A stretch of 64,000 bases of DNA. Origin: Streptomyces albus subsp. albus. Its GTDB lineage: Bacteria; Actinomycetota; Actinomycetes; Streptomycetales; Streptomycetaceae. The stretch covers positions 434,001 through 498,000 of the forward strand of contig NZ_JOID01000001.1 in assembly GCF_000719865.1 (NCBI RefSeq), given 5' to 3'. The notes below the pieces were generated by a model. The model saw nothing but the letters and a program-made list of their open reading frames with translations. It was not told the DNA's origin and searched no databases. The position numbers and the translations under genes are program-made. Of this stretch, positions 46,749 to 56,047 are shown piece by piece. Each line of letters begins with the position of its first letter. Within the stretch, counting starts at the first letter, position 1.

Positions 46749-47939
46749 TCACCGGAAGGCGTCGATCCCGGTGAGCGCCTTGCCCAGCACCAGCTGGTGC
46801 ATCTCGACGGTGCCCTCGTAGGTGAGCACCGACTCCAGATTCGTGGCGTGCCGCATCACCGGGTACTCCAGGGAGATGCCGTTGGCGCCCAGGATCGTCC
46901 GGGACGTACGGCAGATCTCGATCGCCTCCCGCACGTTGTTGAGCTTGCCGAAGCTGACCTGCTCCGGGCGCAGCCGCCCGGCGTCCATACGGCGCCCCAG
47001 GTGGTGGGCGAGCAGCACGCCCTTGTGGAGTTCGACGGCCATGTCGGCCAGCTTGGCCTGGGTGAGCTGGAAGCCGCCGATGGGCCGGCCGAACTGCTCG
47101 CGGGTCCTCGCGTAGCCGAGCGCCGACTCGAAGGACGAGCGGGCGGCGCCCATCGCGCCCCACACGATGCCGTACCGGGCGTGGTTGAGGCAGCTGAGCG
47201 GGCCCTTCAGCCCGGTGGCCCCCGGCAGCGCCGCGCCGGCCGGCAGCCGGACGCCGTCCAGGACGAGTTCGCTGGTGACGGAGGCACGCAGCGACCACTT
47301 GTGCTTGATCTCGGGCGCGGAGAAGCCGGGGGTGTCCGTGGGGACGACGAAGCCGCGGACGCCCTCGTCGGTCCGCGCCCAGACCACGGCGACCCCGGCC
47401 ACCGAGCCGTTGGTGATCCACATCTTGCGGCCGTCGAGCACCCAGTCGCCGCCGGCCTCCCGCTTGGCCCGGGTCCGCATGGCCGCCGGGTCGGAGCCGA
47501 CGTCCGGTTCGGTGAGCCCGAAGCAGCCGATGACCTCGCCGGCCGCCATGCGCGGCAGCCACTCCCGCTTCTGCTCCTCGGAGCCGAAGCGGTGGATGGC
47601 GTACATCGCCAGCGATCCCTGGACGGACACCAGGGAGCGGATACCCGAGTCGGCGGCCTCCAGTTCGAGGCAGGCGAGGCCGTACTGCACGGCGCTCGCT
47701 CCCGCGCAGCCGTAGCCCTCCAGGGACATGCCGAGCGCCCCCAGCGCCCCGAGCTCCCGGGCGAGTTCGCGGACGACGGGCAGCTCGCCGCGCTCGTACC
47801 AGTCCGCGATCTCCGGGAGCACCCGGTCGGCGGCCCACCGGCGCACGGTGTCGCGCACCGCGCGCTCCTCGTCGCTCAGCAGATCGTCGATGCCCAGCGG
47901 GTCCTGCGGGTCGAACGACGGCGCTGCGGCTGCGGACAT
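46749..47939 (-). CDS. gcdH: Glutaryl-CoA dehydrogenase-like acyl-CoA dehydrogenase
   Basis: 396 residues from ATG with GGAGG nine bases upstream (the codon five positions earlier, 47954, also could start). Full acyl-CoA dehydrogenase fold: CFGLTEPDVGSDPAAM and KMWITNGSVAGVAVVW (FAD and substrate motifs), RTREQFGRPIGGFQ, and YEGTVEMHQLVLGKALTG, where the Glu of the conserved YEG is the catalytic base. The RSLVSVQGSLAMYAI segment and its Arg are those of the glutaryl-CoA branch, which oxidises and decarboxylates glutaryl-CoA to crotonyl-CoA in lysine, tryptophan and pimelate breakdown. It stands alone in the window. Confidence 0.85.
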   Translation of the reverse strand: MSAAAAPSFDPQDPLGIDDLLSDEERAVRDTVRRWAADRVLPEIADWYERGELPVVRELARELGALGALGMSLEGYGCAGASAVQYGLACLELEAADSGIRSLVSVQGSLAMYAIHRFGSEEQKREWLPRMAAGEVIGCFGLTEPDVGSDPAAMRTRAKREAGGDWVLDGRKMWITNGSVAGVAVVWARTDEGVRGFVVPTDTPGFSAPEIKHKWSLRASVTSELVLDGVRLPAGAALPGATGLKGPLSCLNHARYGIVWGAMGAARSSFESALGYARTREQFGRPIGGFQLTQAKLADMAVELHKGVLLAHHLGRRMDAGRLRPEQVSFGKLNNVREAIEICRTSRTILGANGISLEYPVMRHATNLESVLTYEGTVEMHQLVLGKALTGIDAFR

Positions 47940-48060
47940 GTTCTCGGCCTCCATACGGCTGCGGCTCCCGGCCCGGCCCGGGTGATCGATCGACGCTACG
48001 GCGGGGACATCCGCCCTGTCCAGACCCGTGTGCGGCACTCCGTGCCACACCGGGGGCGGC

Positions 48061-49878
48061 TCAGCGGACGGCGCTCGCCCCCGCCCGGTCCCGGCGGCCC
48101 GGTGCCCGCCCGGCGGCCGGAGCGGCACCGTCCGGGCCCCCGCCCCGGGCTCCGCCGGCGGGCGCGCCGGCCCGGGGGTCGCGTCCGGCACCGCCGCCGC
48201 GCCCGGCGCCGGCCGCGGCCCCACCGGAGGCGGAACCATCCGCGGAGCCGTCAGCAGGCCCGTCCGTCGAGCCGCCCCCGGCACCGCCCGCGCCACCGCC
48301 GGGGTTCTCCCCGCCCGGCCGGGCGCACTCCATCCGGCGCGGCAGCCGCAGCGCGGCAACGGCGCCCAGCAGCAGCAGGACGGCGCTGACCGCCAGCGTG
48401 ACGTGCAGCCCCCGGACGAACGCCTCCCGGGCCGCTGTGCGCAGCACGTCCGCCGCCGGGCCGCCGAGTCCGCGCGCCACCTCCTGCGCCTCGCCCAGCG
48501 AGTGCCCGGCGGCCCGCTCCGCCGCGGCCGGGACTCCGGGGAGCCGGGTGACCCCAGGGGCGTAGACGGCGTTCATGACGGTGCCGAGCAGGGCGATGCC
48601 GATGCCCGCGCCGAGCTGGTAGGAGGTCTCGCCGATGGCCGCGGCGCCGCCGGCCTGCTCGGCGGGCGCCTCGCTGAGCATCGACTCGTACGCGCCGAAG
48701 AGCGTGGTCTCCAGGCCGAAGCCGAGCAGCAGGAAGCCGGTGATGAGCAGGGCGGGCCGGTCGTGCTCGCCCATGGCGGTCAGCGAGCAGACGGCCGCAG
48801 CGGTCAGCAGGAACCCGGCCGCCACCATGGTGCGCGGGCCCAGCCGCTGGAGCATCCGGGAGCCCAGCAGCCCGGCGGCCATGGCTGCGCAGGTCAGCGG
48901 CACCATCCGCAGCCCGGTCTGCAGCGGGCTGAACCCCAGGACGAGCTGGAGGTACTGGGTGGCGATGAGCTGGAGGCCGACGAGCGCGAGCATCGCCAGC
49001 ACGATGCAGCCGACGGAGGTGCCGAAGGCCGGTCGGGAGAACATCCGCAGATCGATGAGCGGGTGCTCACGCCGCCGCTGCCGGCGCACGAAGAGCAGGA
49101 TCAGCAGCACGCCCGCCAGCAGCGGGACGACGGTCAGCGGATGGAGCGGGTCCCCGCCGCCGCCGAGCCGCTTCACGCCGAGGACGGTGCCCGCCAGCCC
49201 GAAGGCCGCCATGAGGGCGCCCAGCACGTCCCAGGGCCCTCTGCCGTCGCCGGTGGACTCGGGGAGGATCCAGCGGCCGACCGGGAGGCAGACGGCCATC
49301 AGCGGGATGTTGATCAGGAAGACGGAGCCCCACCAGAAGTGCTCCAGCAGCAGTCCGCCGAGCAGGGGGCCGACGGCCGCCCCGACGGCCGCGACCGCGC
49401 TCCAGATACCGATGGCCAGGGCCCGTTCCCGGCGGTCGGGGAAAACCTGGCGCAGGATCGACAGCGTGGCGGGCATGATCATGGCGCCGCCGACGCCGAG
49501 CAGGGCGCGGCCCGCGATCAGGACGTGCGGGTCGTCCGCGGTCGCGGCGACGGCCGAGGCCAGGCCGAAGATGCCGTAGCCCAGCAGCAGGACCCGGCGG
49601 CGGCCGATCCGGTCGCCGAGGGTGCCGAAGAGGATCAGCAGCGAGGCGGCGACCAGCGGGTAGGCGTCGACGATCCAGAGCAGTTCCACCGCGCCGGGGC
49701 GCAGGTCCTCCGTGACGGCCGGCACGGCGACGTGGAGGACGGTGGCGTCGAGGGCGACGAGCAGCAGGCTGACGCAGAGCACCACCAGGACGGACCAGCG
49801 GCCGCCGCCCCCGGCGGGCCGGGGATGCCGGGGAACGTCCGCCGCCCGTCGTCCGCGGGCCTTGGTCGTTCCGGACAT
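48061..49878 (-). CDS. DHA2-family MFS drug exporter (14 TM, EmrB/QacA type)
   Basis: 605 residues from ATG with GGAGG upstream. A membrane region of 14 helices (about 25-505) with family signatures LDATVLHVAVPAV in helix 1, GDRIGRRRVLLLG between helices 2 and 3, GRALLGVGGAMIMPATLSI and VGPLLGGLLLEHFWW (motif C of antiporters). The last 80 residues are a disordered Gly/Ala/Arg-rich tail (after RRMECARPGGENPGG). It should pump out hydrophobic drugs or metabolites with the proton gradient. No regulator gene is adjacent, but an inverted repeat lies at 49970. Confidence 0.88.
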   Translation of the reverse strand: MSGTTKARGRRAADVPRHPRPAGGGGRWSVLVVLCVSLLLVALDATVLHVAVPAVTEDLRPGAVELLWIVDAYPLVAASLLILFGTLGDRIGRRRVLLLGYGIFGLASAVAATADDPHVLIAGRALLGVGGAMIMPATLSILRQVFPDRRERALAIGIWSAVAAVGAAVGPLLGGLLLEHFWWGSVFLINIPLMAVCLPVGRWILPESTGDGRGPWDVLGALMAAFGLAGTVLGVKRLGGGGDPLHPLTVVPLLAGVLLILLFVRRQRRREHPLIDLRMFSRPAFGTSVGCIVLAMLALVGLQLIATQYLQLVLGFSPLQTGLRMVPLTCAAMAAGLLGSRMLQRLGPRTMVAAGFLLTAAAVCSLTAMGEHDRPALLITGFLLLGFGLETTLFGAYESMLSEAPAEQAGGAAAIGETSYQLGAGIGIALLGTVMNAVYAPGVTRLPGVPAAAERAAGHSLGEAQEVARGLGGPAADVLRTAAREAFVRGLHVTLAVSAVLLLLGAVAALRLPRRMECARPGGENPGGGAGGAGGGSTDGPADGSADGSASGGAAAGAGRGGGAGRDPRAGAPAGGARGGGPDGAAPAAGRAPGRRDRAGASAVR

Positions 49879-50497
49879 GCGCACCTCCGCGTGTTGCTCT
49901 CGCTCTCGGCGGGCTCCGGGCGGACGGTCCCGGCCCGGGCGGGCCCGGCATCGAGAAGTGAGTGAGACGACAGGGTACGCGAGCCCTGTAGGGGGCCATG
50001 TGTCCGGGCTCACTTTTGTCAATACGACATGCCGCGCAGTCCGGGCCGCCGGGCCGGAAGCACGGGGGCGGGGCGCGCCGGCTCCCGGAAGGCCGAATTC
50101 CGCGCCACGGCGGAGGGCGGCCGTCCGGAACCGCGGCCGCGGGGGTCTCACCCCGCTGCCCCCGCCCATCGGCCCGCCCGGGCCGCCCGATGCTCCCGGG
50201 CGGCCGCGGAAGCGCAGGTCATGGCCGCCGCCGGGCCGTCCGGCGTTTCCCGCCGCCGCACCGGAAGAAGGGCGGATCCGGACCGGCGGGAAAGCCCGGA
50301 CCACTTCCAGGTGAACTTTTCGCGCCCGCTGAAAGATGCTCGGATTAACGGCCTCTCGCTAATTCCTCGGGGGCGGTAATGCTTTTGAGGGAACGCCACG
50401 AATAAACTTCTCAATGAGAGCAAGTCCACATCACATCGTCATCACGAACCCGCCCGTAGCGACGGTTCGGGCGCTCACCCCCTGTAACGTCCGTTGA
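49879..50497. other. Divergent spacer between MFS exporter and PAP2 phosphatase
   Basis: About 620 bases. The part next to the exporter has the inverted repeat at 49970 and, on the minus strand, TTGACA (about 50017-50022) as a possible -35. The right half contains A-T-rich sequence (ATAAACTTCTCAATGAGAGC near 50403) that probably holds the PAP2 promoter. No gene is seen. Confidence 0.5.
49970..49989 (-). promoter_or_regulatory. Inverted repeat before the exporter gene (possible operator)
   Basis: ACAGGG (49970-49975) and CCCTGT (49984-49989) are perfect inverted repeats around 8 bases, about 90 bases before the exporter start. Exporter genes of this type are often repressed by TetR/MarR proteins at such sites. 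Confidence 0.4.
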
Positions 50498-51628
50498 GTG
50501 CGTACCGACCGAATCCTCGCCCGGCTCGAACAGGAGCCCGAGCGAGCGAGCAACCGCGATGTCCCGCGGATGAGCCGAACACGCAAGGTGCTGTTCGGCT
50601 CGGCCGTCGGGTGTTACGCGGCCGTCGTGCTGGCCGTATTCGTGAGTGACCGTCTGATTCTGCTCGACTGGCAGGTCATGCTGTTCCGGCCGTACAAGCA
50701 GTGGCCGGAGCTGCACGCCGCACTCGACTACTTCGTGGTGCTCGGACAGCGCGGGCCGACCGCCGTGCTGGTCGCGGCCTGGCTGGGCTGGCGCTCCTGG
50801 AGACAGCGGACGCTGCGCCCGCTGCTGGCGCTCGGCGCGGCCCTGCTGCTGCTCAACAGCACGGTCGGCGCGGTGAAGTACGGCCTGGGGCGGCTGGGGC
50901 CGCACTACGCCACGACCGTCGGGGCGGACGAGATGTTCGCCGGCGGCGACATATTCCCCTCCGGTCACACCGCCAACGCCGTGGTGACCTGGGGCATCCT
51001 GGCCTATCTGGCGACCACGCCGCGGGCCCGCCGGGTGCTGTCGGTGGTGGCGGCCGGCTTCGCGCTCGGCGTCGGGGCGACCACCGTCTATCTGGGCACC
51101 CACTGGGTGAGCGACGTCCTGCTGGGCTGGATCGCCGGCCTGCTGGTGCTCCTGGCGCTGCCCTGGTGCGAGCCGTTGATCGCCGCGGCCAACGCCTGGC
51201 TGCTCGACTCCCGCGACCGGCTGAAGGAAGGCCGGGGCCTCGCCCCGCTCCCGTTCCCCATACCGCCCCTCCCGCCGGTCGCGGTGACAGCCGGGACCTC
51301 TCCCGCCACGGCCCCCTCCGGACGCGCCGCCGGAGCCGGTGAACCGGAGCGGCCCGCCCGCGAACCGGCCCCGCCCGCACCGCCCGCACCTTCCGCGCCC
51401 GCTCCGGCGCGAGAGCCGGTGCCGGCCGGTACCCTCGGCCGCTCCCCCGCCCCCGGGCGGAACGCCGAGCAGCCCCGGCCGTACCACGCGGCGCGCCCTC
51501 ACCTCACCCGCTCGGAACGGACCCCGGTCACCCCGACCGGCAGCCGGCGCCCGCAGCCGCCCGCCGAACGGACGCCGCGCCCCGCGCCCGTGGCACCCGC
51601 GGGGCGCCGCGGGCACACCTCCGGCTGA
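50498..51628 (+). CDS. PAP2-superfamily membrane phosphatase
   Basis: 376 residues from GTG at 50498 (ribosome binding site weak). Six membrane segments (about 30-245) with the three PAP2 motifs: KYGLGRLGPH (motif 1, Lys and Arg), PSGHTANAVVTWG (motif 2, His) and YLGTHWVSDVLLGW (motif 3, His and Asp). Substrates of this branch include undecaprenyl pyrophosphate, phosphatidic acid and phosphatidylglycerol phosphate. The C-terminal third (about 245-376) is a disordered Pro/Ala/Arg-rich cytosolic tail with no domain. A 36-base perfect palindrome ends the unit. Confidence 0.88.
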   Translation: MRTDRILARLEQEPERASNRDVPRMSRTRKVLFGSAVGCYAAVVLAVFVSDRLILLDWQVMLFRPYKQWPELHAALDYFVVLGQRGPTAVLVAAWLGWRSWRQRTLRPLLALGAALLLLNSTVGAVKYGLGRLGPHYATTVGADEMFAGGDIFPSGHTANAVVTWGILAYLATTPRARRVLSVVAAGFALGVGATTVYLGTHWVSDVLLGWIAGLLVLLALPWCEPLIAAANAWLLDSRDRLKEGRGLAPLPFPIPPLPPVAVTAGTSPATAPSGRAAGAGEPERPAREPAPPAPPAPSAPAPAREPVPAGTLGRSPAPGRNAEQPRPYHAARPHLTRSERTPVTPTGSRRPQPPAERTPRPAPVAPAGRRGHTSG

Positions 51629-51674
51629 GCGCCGGCGGGGGCGCCGCGCACACGCCGTCCCGCACCGCACGTGG

Positions 51675-51710
51675 CGAAGGCCCGGCACTCGGCCGAGTGC
51701 CGGGCCTTCG
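51675..51710. terminator. 36-base perfect palindrome after the PAP2 gene
   Basis: CGAAGGCCCGGCACTCGG (51675-51692) is followed directly by its complement (51693-51710), giving an extended stem with a tight loop. It lies 46 bases after the stop and 209 bases before the end of the I78 gene, so it can serve both directions. Confidence 0.8.
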
Positions 51711-51919
51711 TCCTGCCGTGCCGCGCGGCCGGCGGCCGTCATGCCGGACCCGCCCGCCTCACCCCTATCGGGGCTTTCCGTACCGAAGTTGCCCGTATCG
51801 GGCCGCAACATCCCGTGCCGCCCCCGGGAAAGCCGGGAGTTCCTGACCACGACGGCCCGATGCGTCCGGCGCCGCTCCCGGCCCGCCGCCCTCGCCGCCG
51901 CCGTCGCGCCAGGGGCGGT

Positions 51920-52135
51920 TCACCCCTTCCAGCAGCGGACCACCTCACCGTCCTTCACCGCGAAGTTGATACGCCCGACCACGTACTCCATGGTGATGAT
52001 GGCGTCCGGCGGCAGCGTCCGCACGGTGGTCCAGCCGTGCTGCCGGGCCCGCTCCTCCGCCTCCGCCGTGCCGAGGCCCACATAGGCGTCGCAGTCGTCG
52101 TCCGCCGGATTGGGGGGGTTCGGTGAGTCGCTCAT
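51920..52135 (-). CDS. I78-family peptidase inhibitor
   Basis: 71 residues from ATG (MSDSPNPPN) with GGTGG upstream; the track's longer frame has no support. The whole C-terminal part is the I78 pattern: YVGLGTAEAEERARQHGW, TVRTLPPDAIITMEYVVGRI, NFAVKDGEVVRCWKG. Members inhibit serine or subtilisin-type proteases with tight binding; here the likely targets are the streptogrisin-type enzymes 8-10 kb away or others in the cell. No signal peptide, so it acts inside the cell, possibly protecting cytosol from stray proteases. The family is small and often missed. Confidence 0.85.
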   Translation of the reverse strand: MSDSPNPPNPADDDCDAYVGLGTAEAEERARQHGWTTVRTLPPDAIITMEYVVGRINFAVKDGEVVRCWKG

Positions 52136-52443
52136 GACAGCCACCGTACGCCTCCGGGCCCCACGCCCCCGGCCTGCACAGAACCGGCCGCCGGCCCATC
52201 CCCGAACCGTCACCGTTCTGTCACAGGATGACGCATCGTGAGCACCGGGGCCGGTGCCGGCCGCCGGAGCGCTCCCGTCCGCCCGGCAAAGCCCCCGGGG
52301 TTTTCCGCGCCACAACTTCTCCCGGCTGCCCGGAATTCCGCCCGGTATTCGGCCTCACCGGTCATCGCACGGGTATTCCCTCCTGCTCTCCACATTGCCG
52401 TTTGCGGGAGGCCGGACGAGGTATGCGCTGCCCGAGGAGAGCC
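52136..52443. other. Promoter region between I78 gene and gas vesicle operon
   Basis: About 310 bases. The right half has a sigma-B-like promoter (52352-52376) and is relatively A-T-rich; GAGGAG lies before the gvpO start. The left part has no feature that I can name. Confidence 0.5.
52352..52376 (+). promoter_or_regulatory. Sigma-B-like promoter of the gas vesicle operon
   Basis: GCCT (52352-52355), 15 bases, then GGGTAT (52371-52376). This matches the Streptomyces sigma-B-family pattern GNNT-N14/16-GGGTA(C/T), used in osmotic and oxidative stress. The distance to the gvpO ATG is 67 bases. Match is good but the pattern is short. Confidence 0.6.
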
Positions 52444-52755
52444 ATGGCAGACAAATCCGAGAACAGTGACAAGAGCGCGGCGGACAGCCGCAGCGGCAGC
52501 CAAGCGGCCCTGGACGTCCTGCGCACCGCGGGTGCTCAGCTCGCCGAGCTGACCGGCCTGCGGGCGGAGACGGTGACCCGTTTCGAACGCACCGGTGAGG
52601 GCTGGCTGATCGAGATCGAGGTCATCGAACTCCCGCGGGTGCCCGAGACGATGAGCCTGATGGCGTCCTACGAGGTCAGCACCGACCAGGACGGGCAGCT
52701 CACGGGTTACCGGCGCACCCGGCGCTACGAGCGCGGCCGGGCGGACCGCCGCTGA
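52444..52755 (+). CDS. gvpO: Gas vesicle accessory protein GvpO
   Basis: 103 residues from ATG with CGAGGAG upstream. After a charged N-terminus comes the GvpO core (AALDVLRTAGAQLAELTGLRA, GWLIEIEVIELPRVPETMSLMASYEV, GYRRTRRYERGR). GvpO proteins are required for vesicle formation, perhaps by controlling gvpA expression or assembly. First gene of the operon gvpO-A-F-G-Y-Z, 48 bases before gvpA. Confidence 0.88.
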   Translation: MADKSENSDKSAADSRSGSQAALDVLRTAGAQLAELTGLRAETVTRFERTGEGWLIEIEVIELPRVPETMSLMASYEVSTDQDGQLTGYRRTRRYERGRADRR

Positions 52756-52803
52756 CACCACCGCGCACCACACACCACTGGCACGAAGGGACGTGATCCC
52801 GGT

Positions 52804-53241
52804 ATGACCGTTGTACCGGCACAACAGCAGGGCGGTTCGGGCGGCGGCAGCAGCGGCCTCTACGACGTCCTGGAACTCATACTCGACCGCGGGCTGGTGA
52901 TCGACGCCTTCGTGCGCGTCTCCCTCGTCGGCATCGAGATCCTCAAGATCGACGTACGGGTGGTCGTCGCGAGCGTCGACACCTACCTGCGCTTCGCCGA
53001 GGCCTGCAACCGCCTCGATCTGGAATCCGGCCCGCGCAAGGACCCGGGCCTGCCCGACCTCGTCGGCCAGATGACCGAGTCCGGGGCCAAGGGCAAGTCC
53101 AAGGGCGCCCTGTCCGGCGCCGCCGAGACGCTGTCCGAAGCCTTCAAGCAGGGCCAGGACCGCGCGTCCGGCGACCGCGAGGCCGAGCCGGCCCGCAAGC
53201 CGCGCCGCACCACCACCCGCAGGAAGGAGGAGACCGAGTGA
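52804..53241 (+). CDS. gvpA: Gas vesicle structural protein GvpA
   Basis: 145 residues from ATG. The GvpA core (about 18-75) is complete: [57 protein letters not shown], the alpha-beta-beta-alpha subunit that builds the vesicle wall ribs. The C-terminus (about 80-145) is a basic, charged extension not found in cyanobacterial GvpA but usual in Streptomyces. Overlaps gvpF by 4 bases. GvpJ and GvpS belong to the same fold, so a GvpJ-like role is not fully excluded; position and gene order favour GvpA. Confidence 0.88.
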   Translation: MTVVPAQQQGGSGGGSSGLYDVLELILDRGLVIDAFVRVSLVGIEILKIDVRVVVASVDTYLRFAEACNRLDLESGPRKDPGLPDLVGQMTESGAKGKSKGALSGAAETLSEAFKQGQDRASGDREAEPARKPRRTTTRRKEETE

Positions 53242-53972
53242 GCACCTACGTCTACGGCATCATGGACGGCGACCGCCCGGACCTCCCCGACACCCTCACC
53301 GGCGTCGGCGAACCGCCGCACCCGGTGCGGATCCTCCGCGCGGGCGGTCTGGCCGCGGTCGTCAGCGACTGTCCCGAGCAGCTCCGGCCCAAGCGCCGCG
53401 ACCTGCTGGCCCACCAGCACGTCCTGGCGGAGGCCGGTGCCGACGGCGCCGTGCTGCCGCTGCGGTTCGGCAGCCTCTCCGCGGACGACGACGCCGTCCT
53501 GGCCGTGCTCGGCGAGCACGCCGAGCACTACCGGGCCCAGCTCACCGAGCTGGACGGCCGGGTCGAGTACAACGTCAAGGCGGTGCACCGCGAGGAGGAC
53601 GTGCTCCGGCTGGTGGTCACCGAGGACCCGGAGATCCGGGCCCTGACGGAGTCCAACCGCGCCTCCGGCGGCGGCTCGCACGAGGACCGGCTGCGCCTCG
53701 GCGAGCTGGTCGCGGGCGCCGTGCGGGCCCGCGAGGCCCAGGACGGCAAGGCCGTCGAGGCGGCGCTGGCATCCGCCGCCGAGCAGCAGAGCCCGGGCCC
53801 CGAGTCCTCCGGCTGGCTGGTCAATCAGTCCTTCCTGCTGCGGCGCGACGAAGCCGCGGACTTCATGGAGTCCGTCGAGGAACTCCGGCGGGACCACCCC
53901 CACCTGGACATCCAGGTGACCGGCCCGCTGCCGCCGTACAGCTTCGTACGGGCCGTCCCGGCGCACGCCTGA
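53238..53972 (+). CDS. gvpF: Gas vesicle protein GvpF (GvpF/GvpL family)
   Basis: 244 residues from GTG, overlapping the gvpA stop (GTGA). The family is recognised from [44 protein letters not shown] and NQSFLLRR followed by [10 protein letters not shown] near the end. GvpF/L are soluble assembly proteins that bind GvpA; their GxxP-YSFV end is the family hallmark. Ends one base inside gvpG (TGATG). Confidence 0.92.
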   Translation: MSTYVYGIMDGDRPDLPDTLTGVGEPPHPVRILRAGGLAAVVSDCPEQLRPKRRDLLAHQHVLAEAGADGAVLPLRFGSLSADDDAVLAVLGEHAEHYRAQLTELDGRVEYNVKAVHREEDVLRLVVTEDPEIRALTESNRASGGGSHEDRLRLGELVAGAVRAREAQDGKAVEAALASAAEQQSPGPESSGWLVNQSFLLRRDEAADFMESVEELRRDHPHLDIQVTGPLPPYSFVRAVPAHA

Positions 53973-54247
53973 TGGGACTGCTCGGCGACCTCCTCCTCCT
54001 GCCGCTGGCCCCGGTCCGGGGAACCGGCTGGGTCCTGCGGCAGGTGGTGGCGGAGGCGGAGCGGCAGTACTACGACCCCTCGGCCGTCCAGCGGGAACTG
54101 AGCGCCCTCGCGGAGCAGCTCGACAACGGCCTGATCGACGAGGCGGAGTTCGACCGCCGCGAGGACGAGCTGCTGGACCGGCTCGAAGAGGTACAGCGCC
54201 GCCGGGGAGCGGCGCCGGGCGGCGGGCCTCCCCCGCCGCCCCGATGA
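53972..54247 (+). CDS. gvpG: Gas vesicle protein GvpG
   Basis: 91 residues starting at the base where gvpF stops. GLLGDLLLLPLAPVRGTGWV and VVAEAERQYYDPSAVQRELSAL, then a helical segment of alternating charge (EQLDNGLIDEAEFDRREDELLDRLEEVQRRR), is the GvpG pattern. It supports assembly with GvpF/L. A Pro-rich tail of 15 residues follows. Confidence 0.92.
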   Translation: MGLLGDLLLLPLAPVRGTGWVLRQVVAEAERQYYDPSAVQRELSALAEQLDNGLIDEAEFDRREDELLDRLEEVQRRRGAAPGGGPPPPPR

Positions 54248-54263
54248 CGAGGAGATGAGCGCG

Positions 54264-54890
54264 ATGAACAACCGGCTGGCCATGACGCTGGCCGTGGGCG
54301 CGGGCTATCTGCTGGGACGTACGAAGAAGGCGAAACTCGCCCTCGGCGTCGGCGGCATGGTGCTCGGCAAACGGCTGAATCTCAACCCCCAGCAGCTCAC
54401 CGGGCTGCTGACCGAACAGCTCAGAAACAACCCGCAGCTCGCCGAGGTGCGGGACCAGCTCCGCAACGACCTGCAGGGCGTGGGCAAGGCCGCGGCGACC
54501 GCGGTGGTCACCCGCCGGCTCGACTCCCTCTCCGACCGCCTGCACGACCGCACCCTCGGCGTGCAGGACAAGCTCGGCGCGGTCGGCGGCAAGGTGTCCG
54601 GCGGCCCGGCGGACGACTCCGCCGATGACCGGGACGAGGACGAGGCGCGGGACGCCGGCGAGCCGGAGGCGGAGCGCGGCGGTACCCGGAAGAGCGGTGA
54701 CGGGCAGGACGGCGGCGCGGAGCAGGGGAAACGCCCGGCCCGCAAGCCCGCCCGGCCCGCGAAGAAGGCCCCGGCCTCCGGCGCCCGGCGTCCGGCGAGC
54801 AAGGCCGCCTCCTCGGCGGGCAAGGCCGGCGCGGCCGCGAAGAAGACCACCGCCCGGCGGCGCTCCGCGGGGGGTGACGACCGTGGCTGA
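54264..54890 (+). CDS. gvpY: Gas vesicle cluster protein GvpY-like
   Basis: 208 residues from the second ATG (54264), which has GAGGAG at ten bases; the first ATG (54255) is too close to it. MNNRLAMTLAVGAGYLLGRTKKAKLALGVGG is a glycine-zipper-like hydrophobic start, followed by helices (LNLNPQQLTGLLTEQLRNNPQ) and a long Lys/Ala/Pro-rich basic tail (about 130-208) resembling histone H1-type tails. It matches the gvpY position in S. coelicolor order gvpOAFGYZJLSK. Function unknown. Overlaps gvpZ by 8 bases. Confidence 0.75.
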   Translation: MNNRLAMTLAVGAGYLLGRTKKAKLALGVGGMVLGKRLNLNPQQLTGLLTEQLRNNPQLAEVRDQLRNDLQGVGKAAATAVVTRRLDSLSDRLHDRTLGVQDKLGAVGGKVSGGPADDSADDRDEDEARDAGEPEAERGGTRKSGDGQDGGAEQGKRPARKPARPAKKAPASGARRPASKAASSAGKAGAAAKKTTARRRSAGGDDRG

Positions 54891-56025
54891 GAACGCCGGC
54901 GGCCCCGTGTCGTCCCTCAAGGAGAACCCGGCCCTCGACCGCCTGAAGCAGGAGGCGTCCGCCTTCGCGGCGGCCCAGGCCCAGCGGCTGCTGGTGTCCG
55001 CCGGGGAGAGGCTCGGCGGCGCGACGGCCCGCCTCACCGACGTGGCCGAGGGCCGCGCCACCGGAGGTTCCGGACTGGTCAAGCTGGCCGGCGAGAGCGG
55101 CAGGAAGTTCGCCGAGGGCAAGGGTCCCGTGCGCTCGGCCGTGGAGATCGGCGCCGCCGGCCTGAAGGACAAGGTCAAGGAGGCCTTCACGAGCATGGGC
55201 GGCAAGCGCAAGGGCGGTGGCGGCAAGGGCAAGTACGTCACCATCAGCGAGGACATCGACGTCGGGGTCCCGCTGCGCGAGGCGTACAACCAGTGGACCC
55301 AGTACCAGGAGTTCTCCACCTTCGCCAAGGGCGTGCAGGGCGTGGAGTCCGCCGACGAGACCACATCGAACTGGCGAGCGAAGATCTTCTGGTCCTCCCG
55401 CAGCTGGAAGGCCAGCACCACCGAGCAGATACCCGACGAGCGGATCGCCTGGACCTCCGAGGGGGCCAAGGGAACCCTCAAGGGTGTGGTGACCTTCCAC
55501 GCGCTGGACCACAGCCTCACCCGGATCCTGATGGTCCTCGAGTACTACCCGAAGGGCCTGTTCGAGAAGACCGGCAACATCTGGCGCGCCCAGGGCCGCC
55601 GGGCCCGCCTGGACCTCAAGAACTTCCGCCGGTTCGTGATGATGCGCGGCGAGGCGACCGGCGAATGGCGCGGCGAGATCCGCGACGGGGAAGCCGTCCG
55701 CAGCCACGAGGAGGTCGTGGAGGCGGAGCGGGAGGACGAGGAACTCCCGGAGGACGCCTACGAGGAGGACGGCGAGCCCGTGGAGGACGGCGAGCCGTCC
55801 GGCGCGGACGAGGAGGCGCCCGCCGGGGAGCACGAGGGCTCCGCGGAGGACGAGGAGAACCCCGAGGACGCCTACGAGGAGGAGGAACTCCCCGAGGACG
55901 CCCACGACGAGGACGAGCTCCCTGAGGACGAGGACGCCGAGGAGGACGCCGAGTACGAAGGGGACGAGGAGGACCCGGAGTACGCGGAGGACGAGGAGCC
56001 CGAGCCCGCCGGCACCCGCCGCTGA
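54883..56025 (+). CDS. gvpZ: Gas vesicle cluster protein GvpZ-like (SRPBCC/START-fold domain)
   Basis: 380 residues from the GTG at 54883 (GGGGTGA about eight bases upstream; GTG at 54874 is an alternative). Helical N-terminus (about 1-110), then a polyketide-cyclase/START-type domain about 120-260: ISEDIDVGVPLREAYNQWTQ, YQEFSTFAKGVQGVE, IPDERIAWTSEGAKGTLKG and RILMVLEYYPKGLFEKTGN. The last 115 residues are extremely acidic with repeats of LPEDA(Y/H)(E/D)E. START-type domains bind hydrophobic ligands. Last gene of the operon; the usual gvpJ, L, S and K do not follow. Confidence 0.8.
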   Translation: MAENAGGPVSSLKENPALDRLKQEASAFAAAQAQRLLVSAGERLGGATARLTDVAEGRATGGSGLVKLAGESGRKFAEGKGPVRSAVEIGAAGLKDKVKEAFTSMGGKRKGGGGKGKYVTISEDIDVGVPLREAYNQWTQYQEFSTFAKGVQGVESADETTSNWRAKIFWSSRSWKASTTEQIPDERIAWTSEGAKGTLKGVVTFHALDHSLTRILMVLEYYPKGLFEKTGNIWRAQGRRARLDLKNFRRFVMMRGEATGEWRGEIRDGEAVRSHEEVVEAEREDEELPEDAYEEDGEPVEDGEPSGADEEAPAGEHEGSAEDEENPEDAYEEEELPEDAHDEDELPEDEDAEEDAEYEGDEEDPEYAEDEEPEPAGTRR

Positions 56026-56047
56026 CCCCGCTCCGTCCCCGTCCCGG

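Noticed and set aside
50148..50429. A 93-residue minus-strand frame beginning MDLLSLRSLFVAF in the PAP2 upstream spacer
   Set aside because: No ribosome binding site, no family resemblance, and it lies over the probable promoter.
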